Source of the DNA: a virus
IMG/VR virus record: IMGVR_UViG_3300042922_000870
Location: 1 to 47,313 of that record
DNA length: 47,313 bases
Reading direction: 5' to 3' (one strand)
Made by a program: the position numbers and the translations under genes
Notes under the pieces: generated by a model
Seen by the model: the letters and a program-made list of their open reading frames with translations, nothing else
Database searches by the model: none
Told to the model about the DNA's origin: nothing
In this document: piece after piece, positions 42,237 through 47,313 of the stretch
How the letters are laid out: each line of letters opens with the position of its first letter
Position numbering within the stretch: position 1 is the first letter of the stretch

Positions 42237-44819
42237 TTAAAGTGTGGCATTTTTGCTTAAAAACGCCCTAAAAAACGTCTCTTTTTGAGTAGAATGGAGG
42301 GTGCTCAGTAATCTCGAAGCAATATTTTCTTTCTTATTTTTTGTTAATTTGCTTATCATTGAATACATAGTGTCTTCTCCAATAGTCAATTTCCGAATAA
42401 AAAAACTGTAATACTTAATAATATCATCAATTTTTCGTTCTCTTTCTTTGTTTGTCATTTGTTTTGCGTATGTATTGTTAATCTTCATGTTCATATTTTC
42501 AATATAATTATATATTGTTTGTTCTTGCTTTCTATTACTCTTTCTCATTTCTTTTTTAATGAGCAAATCTTCAAAAGGAGTGTCATTTCTAATATTCCCT
42601 TTAGGGAGGCTTTGCATCTCGTGGAATAGAAAATCCATCGGACATTTATAACTGACTGTTGCGATGTTTTCTGACTGACTTACGTATTTCCAAAAAAGTG
42701 GCTTTTCTTTTTTGAGCTCTGTATGTCTGGAGATACTTTCAATCTCCTTATTGATATTAATATCAAACATCTTTTTAGCTAGATCAATACATACGCCAGA
42801 TAAAACTGTAACAACATCGATTTTTTTCATTAAATTATTTAATCGTTCATTACTAAGGTTGTGATGGTACATATCCCAATACCTAGACATACATAGTTGC
42901 CCAGTGTTAACTGTCCTTCCTATATACTTTTGGCTGTTTGATAGTTCATTATCAATTACAGCCATGTCTTCATTGCATACTTTATATTGCTTCTTACTAC
43001 TGGCAACATTGTTTATACAGACGTTATATTTTCCAAAAGAATCCCTAGCAATGGATAATAGCTGCTCATTGTCGCTCAGAAGAACTGTATCACTATCATA
43101 ATCGCAACCTGAAAGAATATCCTGAATAGGGAACTTGATTGCATTAACGCATACAATATTATCGCTGAGATTGAAGTACCTATCAATTTCAGGAGATAGA
43201 ATGTTATTTACAAGCAGTACGTTGCTGGGACTTGTATGGGGATTTCTAAAGCCAGTCAACTCCTTATTGTCAAACAGTTTTGTATAAACTTCATTGGCCT
43301 GCAATGCTATTGGCTTAAGATCATTGGTGTTCAACAACCCAATAGAATGATGTAGGAACTCCAGGGGGTTGCCCAGCATCACACAATAATCACCGGATAA
43401 ACGAACCTTTCCATTTTTTATATGGGTAACATAACTGCTAACAATATTCTTTCTGAAATTTCGAAATATCTTGGTGTTTACTATATCGTGATTGATATTA
43501 TATAGATCTGTGAACATTTCATTAGCATTCATGTCGTTCGCACTATCTCTTATGTATTCAATAAAAAAGTCATCATTATTTTTAAGCTTATCAATATATG
43601 CTCTCTCAAAAAATGTTAATTTTCCAATGTCCTTTTGAGTAAGGGGGAGGGAGTTTAACATTTGATAACTTATTTGTTGCAATACATTGCCATTCTCATC
43701 GTAGCCACGCTTTGATCTTTTCTCACTTTTGCACACTCCAAATATGCACCTATCAAACGATATGATCTTTTTCCAATGATCCCACATCTTCTTTTCCGTC
43801 CCTAAAATCGAACTGAATTTTAAGGCTTTGAGACTACTTGGAGTGATTATTAAGTGAATATCTTTTGCGAAGACAGAATCATTCTTAAACATACTAGGTA
43901 TTTTCCAATCGTTGAAAGATACGCCCTCGGGACAATGATCTTTTAGGAAATTTTGAATTTTACAATTAAAGGCTGCACTTTTAAACATATGATTTCTTAA
44001 GAGGATCATTGATTTCCCATCGTGAAAGTATCTCTCATCAAGTAGCGATTCGCCATCAAAAAGACTGTTTTTTATATTGGACTCTTCCTCAAAACTATCG
44101 AGAAAACCATCGGCACCAGTCCTGACTACGCTTGTCTTCTGACGAAATATGCTTTCAACATCATTAACGATAAGAATATTTTTAGGATTTATTTCGATTA
44201 TGCTCTCAATAGAAGATCCGACTAAACTTTCATAAGCAAGAAGTGAGGGGTAGTCAATTTTGTGCTCTTCTGGTCGTCCTCTAAATTCAACTTTCATTCT
44301 AGACCACTTTATCATCGGTTCGTAGAGCTTCTCCTTTATGAAAAGAACTTGACCGATTCTTGATTTTGCGCTAGATCGCTTATAGGGCAAATACTTAATA
44401 CTATTGAATATAAATCCTTCAGAGTATAGTTTCATGCGTAAATCACTGTTTGAGACCCCTGACCACTTTTCGTCATCAAATTCAGATTCAATTACTTCAA
44501 TGAAGTCTTCAAGTTTTTGCTTGTAATCGTTCTTAGTTTCATCTAGATTAGATATTTTAACTTTAAGTCTCTTAATGATTTGAGGGCCAGAATCAACTCT
44601 TTGTTTAAATTTAACATTAATAATGTCATTTGATAGAAATTTATCGTTTGTTTTCTTTTTAAATGTTTTTATGCCTAAGCTAACAAGTTTGTTAAGTTCT
44701 AAGCTGGTGGGAATCATCCCTATGTATTTTATATCTAACTCTCTACCTCTAAACATATGATTATATATGTCACTCGCTTCGATGGAAGGAATGTATACAG
44801 GCTTGTGTAGCTCAATCAA
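42237..44819 (-). CDS. yonO: YonO-like single-subunit two-barrel RNA polymerase
   Basis: 860 residues from TTG 44819 with TGGAGGTAAC 9 nt upstream. In the second half, FPIQDILSGCDYDSDTVLLS carries a DxDxD set (Asp573, 575, 577) of the kind that binds the catalytic magnesium in double-psi beta-barrel RNA polymerases (YonO, QDE-1); the usual Gly is a Ser here. Nearby are IGRTVNTGQLCMSRYWDM and the first-barrel candidate region with NPLEFLHHSIGLLNTN. SPbeta YonO (about 900 residues) is the single-peptide DNA-dependent RNA polymerase for late genes, and it too stands next to an HU gene. Transcribed from a sigmaA-type promoter at 45.2 kb. The role as late-gene polymerase is by homology; specificity is unknown. 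Confidence 0.85.
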   Translation of the reverse strand: MIELHKPVYIPSIEASDIYNHMFRGRELDIKYIGMIPTSLELNKLVSLGIKTFKKKTNDKFLSNDIINVKFKQRVDSGPQIIKRLKVKISNLDETKNDYKQKLEDFIEVIESEFDDEKWSGVSNSDLRMKLYSEGFIFNSIKYLPYKRSSAKSRIGQVLFIKEKLYEPMIKWSRMKVEFRGRPEEHKIDYPSLLAYESLVGSSIESIIEINPKNILIVNDVESIFRQKTSVVRTGADGFLDSFEEESNIKNSLFDGESLLDERYFHDGKSMILLRNHMFKSAAFNCKIQNFLKDHCPEGVSFNDWKIPSMFKNDSVFAKDIHLIITPSSLKALKFSSILGTEKKMWDHWKKIISFDRCIFGVCKSEKRSKRGYDENGNVLQQISYQMLNSLPLTQKDIGKLTFFERAYIDKLKNNDDFFIEYIRDSANDMNANEMFTDLYNINHDIVNTKIFRNFRKNIVSSYVTHIKNGKVRLSGDYCVMLGNPLEFLHHSIGLLNTNDLKPIALQANEVYTKLFDNKELTGFRNPHTSPSNVLLVNNILSPEIDRYFNLSDNIVCVNAIKFPIQDILSGCDYDSDTVLLSDNEQLLSIARDSFGKYNVCINNVASSKKQYKVCNEDMAVIDNELSNSQKYIGRTVNTGQLCMSRYWDMYHHNLSNERLNNLMKKIDVVTVLSGVCIDLAKKMFDININKEIESISRHTELKKEKPLFWKYVSQSENIATVSYKCPMDFLFHEMQSLPKGNIRNDTPFEDLLIKKEMRKSNRKQEQTIYNYIENMNMKINNTYAKQMTNKERERKIDDIIKYYSFFIRKLTIGEDTMYSMISKLTKNKKENIASRLLSTLHSTQKETFFRAFLSKNATL

Positions 44820-44851
44820 TAAATGTTACCTCCAGTGAGTTTGTGTTTTAT

Positions 44852-45088
44852 CTATGCATTTTGATTTTCGAATTCTTGCTTCTTTAGTTTTGAATAATAG
44901 TTGTCATATGTATAGTTATCTTTGTCGTTCCAATATTCAACGTCATCATATGTACTCAAATATTCCAAACAATCCTCAATTCCCTCGAACATATAAGATG
45001 AAACATATCTTTCATCAATATATTCAGCTTCTCCATCATAATACATCTCCTGCAGCGTCTTCTCTACACACTTTCTTTTTACCATCAA
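44852..45088 (-). CDS. Small acidic protein upstream of the RNA polymerase gene
   Basis: 78 residues from TTG 45088 (ATG one codon on), with AAGAGGAG 6-9 nt upstream. Rich in Tyr, Asp and Glu (MYYDGEAEYIDERYVSSYMF, YDDVEYWNDKDNYTYDNYY). No family recognised. Co-transcribed with the RNA polymerase gene, 32 nt apart. An accessory or inhibitor protein of a polymerase could look like this, but that is only position. Confidence 0.6.
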   Translation of the reverse strand: MMVKRKCVEKTLQEMYYDGEAEYIDERYVSSYMFEGIEDCLEYLSTYDDVEYWNDKDNYTYDNYYSKLKKQEFENQNA

Positions 45089-45181
45089 CCAATTCTCCTC
45101 TTATGTATGTTTTATTATTATCCAGAAACATCGCCTCCAATATATTTTTGCTAAATGTTGTATGTGTGCTTCTGTGGTTAA

Positions 45182-45210
45182 AATATAACACTTCAAATTA
45201 TCTAAGTCAA
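45182..45210 (-). promoter_or_regulatory. SigmaA-type promoter for the RNA polymerase operon
   Basis: Minus strand TTGACT (45210-45205), 17-bp spacer, TATATT (45187-45182), about 95 nt before the first start codon at 45088. Host-type promoter, expected for early expression of the phage polymerase. Confidence 0.7.
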
Positions 45211-45224
45211 CAAAAATTATTATA

Positions 45225-45253
45225 TTTACTTTGTAAGGCGTATAAACTATAAT
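45225..45253 (+). promoter_or_regulatory. SigmaA-type promoter for the regulator/initiator operon
   Basis: TTTACT (45225-45230), 17-bp spacer, perfect TATAAT (45248-45253), 46 nt before ATG 45299. Its -35 box overlaps the small palindrome TTACTTTGTAA (45227-45237), which could be an operator. The divergent promoter's -35 box is only 14 bp away. Confidence 0.7.
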
Positions 45254-45298
45254 AAATGTATGGTTAAGAGCCTATAATATAAGTAGGGGGAAGAGAAA

Positions 45299-46354
45299 AT
45301 GAGTACGTTACATAACATAGTTTCGCTGAATACAGGAAGAGTATATGAGAGCATTCAATCATATCTAATGAAAGTGGGGCTTAAAAGTAAAAATACCCAA
45401 TATAACTACGAGGTTGCTATCCGTAGGTTTTTTATGTGGCATGTTAACAAAACAATTGAAGACATTGATAGCAATGATTTAGACATTTTAAATGAGAAGA
45501 TGATCCGGTATCAATACCACTTATTAGATGATTGTGATTATTCCAATAATACCGTAAATGCATTGATTGCACCAATAACGAAATTGTATGAACACTTTGC
45601 TCGAAATCGTTACAATGTTAAGGTTGACGATGTCAGAGTAGACAAATTGCCGGATGATGGCGAGAGATATGGTGAGCTTACTCATTCTGAAGCTGAGATG
45701 ATGGCCGTCTTATCCGCAAAGCAGAAGAAAGGGATTGAAAAATCTAATTTGATTCGCCTAGCTTATACAACCAGTTTTCGTAAGGCAAGTTTGCTATCTA
45801 TTGAGTGGACTGATATTATTTTTGACTCTAAGAGCCAATTATATTTAGTTACGGCCATTGGAAAGAGAAATAAAAAACACACGAGACCTATTCCAATTGA
45901 GTTATACAATGAATTGTTAAAGATCAAGGAACAAAAATATTATGCTCGGTATAATGATAATAAGGTGTTTCACCTGTCTGATCATACAATACAAGATATG
46001 ATGGACAACTTAAAAAAGGAGATGGGGATTGGAGAAGAAAGAAATGTAGTATTTCACAGCTTAAGAAACGTTGCAGCAGGTTTTATTCGTTTTAGTGGTG
46101 GAAGTATCGAAGAGATTCGGGAGCAACTAAATCAATCCGGTTATGGATCTCTGAAGCACTACATGCACGAAGATAAGAATTACTCAAGTATGGCTGGTAT
46201 GCGAATGCATGAGACTTTTGAAGACAATTGTCTTGAGCAGTTGAATAGAGAAGAACTTTTACGTTTAATTGAACAGCAAAGTGAATCGGTTAAGACGTTG
46301 CTGCAGCGTGAAGCGAGAAAAATGGTTTTACATAAAAAGGAGAGTGGAGAGTAA
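45299..46354 (+). CDS. Tyrosine-recombinase-fold protein, MrpR/YopR-like candidate regulator
   Basis: 351 residues from ATG 45299 with AGTAGGGGGAAG upstream. N-terminal core-binding domain (NIVSLNTGRVYESIQSYLMK, KNTQYNYEVAIRRFFMW) and catalytic-type domain with Arg161 (FRKASLLSIEW), Lys189 (IGKRNKKHTRPIPI), His253 and Arg256 (VFHSLRNVAAG) and Tyr288 (GSLKHYMHED). The His usually found in LGH is Gln279 (QLNQSGY). In SPbeta the lysogeny master regulator MrpR (YopR) has this fold without recombinase function; the same is inferred here from fold, the missing residue and the place at a divergent promoter pair. A functional recombinase is not excluded. C-terminal 45 residues are charged helix. Confidence 0.8.
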   Translation: MSTLHNIVSLNTGRVYESIQSYLMKVGLKSKNTQYNYEVAIRRFFMWHVNKTIEDIDSNDLDILNEKMIRYQYHLLDDCDYSNNTVNALIAPITKLYEHFARNRYNVKVDDVRVDKLPDDGERYGELTHSEAEMMAVLSAKQKKGIEKSNLIRLAYTTSFRKASLLSIEWTDIIFDSKSQLYLVTAIGKRNKKHTRPIPIELYNELLKIKEQKYYARYNDNKVFHLSDHTIQDMMDNLKKEMGIGEERNVVFHSLRNVAAGFIRFSGGSIEEIREQLNQSGYGSLKHYMHEDKNYSSMAGMRMHETFEDNCLEQLNREELLRLIEQQSESVKTLLQREARKMVLHKKESGE

Positions 46355-46534
46355 TTGAGTGAAGTTATTGAATTAAAGTTGATTCCTGTGTGCATGAGTA
46401 AACCTGAAGATGATCACAGATGTATGTTCTTAAATATAATTGAAACTCTAAATTACCCCATTCGCAAAGTTTACAGAGTGTGGGGAAATACCAATCTTTG
46501 TGATTTGTTAAAGACGGTGTTTGTTTGTGACTAA
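46355..46534 (+). CDS. Small protein between regulator and initiator
   Basis: 59 residues from TTG 46355, which directly follows the TAA of the preceding gene; GAGTGGAGAG provides the ribosome site. Sequence SEVIELKLIPVCMSKPEDDH, RCMFLNIIETLNYPIRKVYR, with four Cys. It overlaps the next gene slightly (8 nt). Tight packing on both sides suggests a real gene. No family recognised; in SPbeta a small gene (yopQ) likewise follows yopR. Confidence 0.6.
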   Translation: MSEVIELKLIPVCMSKPEDDHRCMFLNIIETLNYPIRKVYRVWGNTNLCDLLKTVFVCD

Positions 46535-47177
46535 AGAAATGTCTACATCAAAACAATTTATTCAAATGCCTAACTCAATTATTAGAAATCCGAATCTAAG
46601 TTCGATTGAATTTCTGATATTAATCAAATTAAAGCAATTGCAATTTAACAATGGATCATCAAACTTCAAGTTTAACTCCAAAGAACATTTGAAGGTCCCC
46701 TTATGCATAAATGATAATCGCACACTTCATAGGGCGCTAAATAATCTTTACAATTACAAATACATATTGGAACAAGTTAAAATTGATAGCCATTCTTTTG
46801 GAACAGTATCGTTGAATGAAACTCTAATTAAATCAAAAACCAAGTTCACCCATATCTACATTTCACTTTTAGATAAATTGCCAATAATACAGGCGAATGG
46901 CATCAGGCTGCTTTGCTACTATGAGAGTAATATTAACAGAAGCGACAGAAATAAACCCGGTAGTCATTTTTGTTTTACTAGCATTGATACAATATCGCAA
47001 GAGACTGGTCTCTCTCGTAAGACAATTATTAAATACAATCTTATTTTAGAGAGGGCTAAATTATTAGATATTGATAAACACAAATTAGGTACAGACTATA
47101 GATACGATGATAAAGATGGGATTATCTTCAATAAATATAACAATCATTATTTTGTGAGACTGGAGAATATTCTCTAG
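46527..47177 (+). CDS. Winged-helix protein resembling a replication initiator
   Basis: 216 residues from GTG 46527, chosen because GACGGTG is 9 nt from it; TTG 46521 and ATG 46539 are alternatives. Two helix-turn-helix-like regions: residues near 10-85 (SIIRNPNLSSIEFLILIKLK, VPLCINDNRTLHRALNNL) and near 150-185 (TSIDTISQETGLSRKTIIKY, ERAKLLDIDKH). Two winged-helix domains plus iterons directly behind the gene are the layout of theta-type Rep initiators of plasmids and some phages. The role in replication is inferred from this combination. A transcription regulator cannot be excluded. Confidence 0.6.
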   Translation: MTKEMSTSKQFIQMPNSIIRNPNLSSIEFLILIKLKQLQFNNGSSNFKFNSKEHLKVPLCINDNRTLHRALNNLYNYKYILEQVKIDSHSFGTVSLNETLIKSKTKFTHIYISLLDKLPIIQANGIRLLCYYESNINRSDRNKPGSHFCFTSIDTISQETGLSRKTIIKYNLILERAKLLDIDKHKLGTDYRYDDKDGIIFNKYNNHYFVRLENIL

Positions 47178-47187
47178 TCTTTTTTTA
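47157..47187 (+). terminator. Intrinsic terminator of the regulator/initiator operon
   Basis: AGACT-G-GAGA/TCTC-T-AGTCT stem with small ATAT loop, followed by TTTTTTTAC. It overlaps the last seven codons of the initiator-like gene and lies before the iterons. Confidence 0.85.
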
Positions 47188-47211
47188 CACTTAAAACAGT
47201 AGAATTAACCT

Positions 47212-47308
47212 AAGTGTAATTTATGCAAGTCAGAAGTGTAAAACATGCAACTCAGGAGTGTAAAATATGCAAGTCAAAAGTGTAAAACATGTCTGCATAA
47301 ATTACACT
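47212..47308 (+). repeat. Iteron array: four 22-bp direct repeats plus inverted copies
   Basis: Repeats start at 47212, 47234, 47256 and 47278, exactly 22 bp apart, with core RAGTGTAAWWYATGCAAGTC-type sequence (first copy AAGTGTAATTTATGCAAGTC). The first copy's AGTGTAATTTATGCA occurs inverted and exact at 47294-47308 (TGCATAAATTACACT), and TTTTACACTT at 47184-47193 is an inverted half copy in the terminator tail. The window ends 5 bp later, so the array may continue. Candidate binding site of the adjacent winged-helix protein, i.e. part of a replication origin or an autoregulatory operator. Confidence 0.8.
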
Positions 47309-47313
47309 GTAGT

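Noticed and set aside
45036-45131. 31-residue leader ORF overlapping the 78-residue gene in another frame
   Set aside because: Its ATG is only 2 nt from GGAGG, too close for initiation, and the overlapping 78-residue frame has a better site. Leader peptide role cannot be supported.
1-47313. CRISPR array or insertion sequence
   Set aside because: The only regular direct repeats are the 22-bp iterons at the right end, which are almost contiguous without spacers. No transposase or terminal inverted repeats were seen.

Overview
The window is a section of a large, AT-rich temperate phage or prophage of a Bacillales host, related to the SPbeta group. The evidence is gene order: a YonO-like two-barrel RNA polymerase, an HU protein, a YonK protein, a metallophosphoesterase, a small and a large terminase, portal, capsid, tail tube, tape measure and tail tip, in the order known from SPbeta (yonO-yonN-yonK-yonJ-yonG-yonF-yonE ... 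yomI ...). A cargo gene with an apparent copper-amine-oxidase-type N-terminal domain, common in Paenibacillus and Brevibacillus, points weakly to such a host. SPbeta equivalences come from recalled gene order and protein features, not from an alignment.

Layout, right to left. At 45.09-45.30 kb two divergent sigmaA-type promoters face away from each other. The rightward one drives a tyrosine-recombinase-fold protein (MrpR/YopR-like, candidate regulator), a 59-residue protein and a winged-helix protein resembling a replication initiator, followed by a terminator and four 22-bp iterons plus inverted copies. The leftward one drives a small protein and the RNA polymerase. A terminator follows; then come HU, a 98-nt cloverleaf-like RNA candidate, YonK, the phosphoesterase, a G-rich palindromic element, terminase, portal, a probable protease-scaffold fusion, decoration and major capsid proteins, connector proteins, tail tube, three glycosyltransferases, tail assembly proteins, a homing-endonuclease-like gene, a second tyrosine recombinase, a 2354-residue tape measure with a lytic transglycosylase domain, tail-tip proteins, a second homing-endonuclease-like gene, a 1039-residue tail protein with a proteasome/HslV-like N-terminal domain, a two-gene cargo (moron) island, a PAAR-like protein, a Dit-like protein and several fibre or baseplate proteins. 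A WapA-like fibre runs off the left edge.

How it works together (inference): host polymerase makes the phage RNA polymerase, which then transcribes the leftward late operon. Intrinsic terminators stand after the genes for capsid, tail tube, tape measure and others, so late transcription must either read through them or restart.

Main points for a second look: (i) several late genes appear to start at AUA, AUC or AUU behind good ribosome binding sites; (ii) a tail protein seems to carry an N-terminal-nucleophile hydrolase domain that would be exposed by Met removal after an AUU start; (iii) an unassigned four-way-junction RNA in the late operon; (iv) an initiator-iteron module beside the regulator; (v) virion-associated glycosyltransferases directly after the tail tube gene. 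No tRNA, rRNA, insertion sequence or CRISPR array was seen. No gap exceeds 300 bases.
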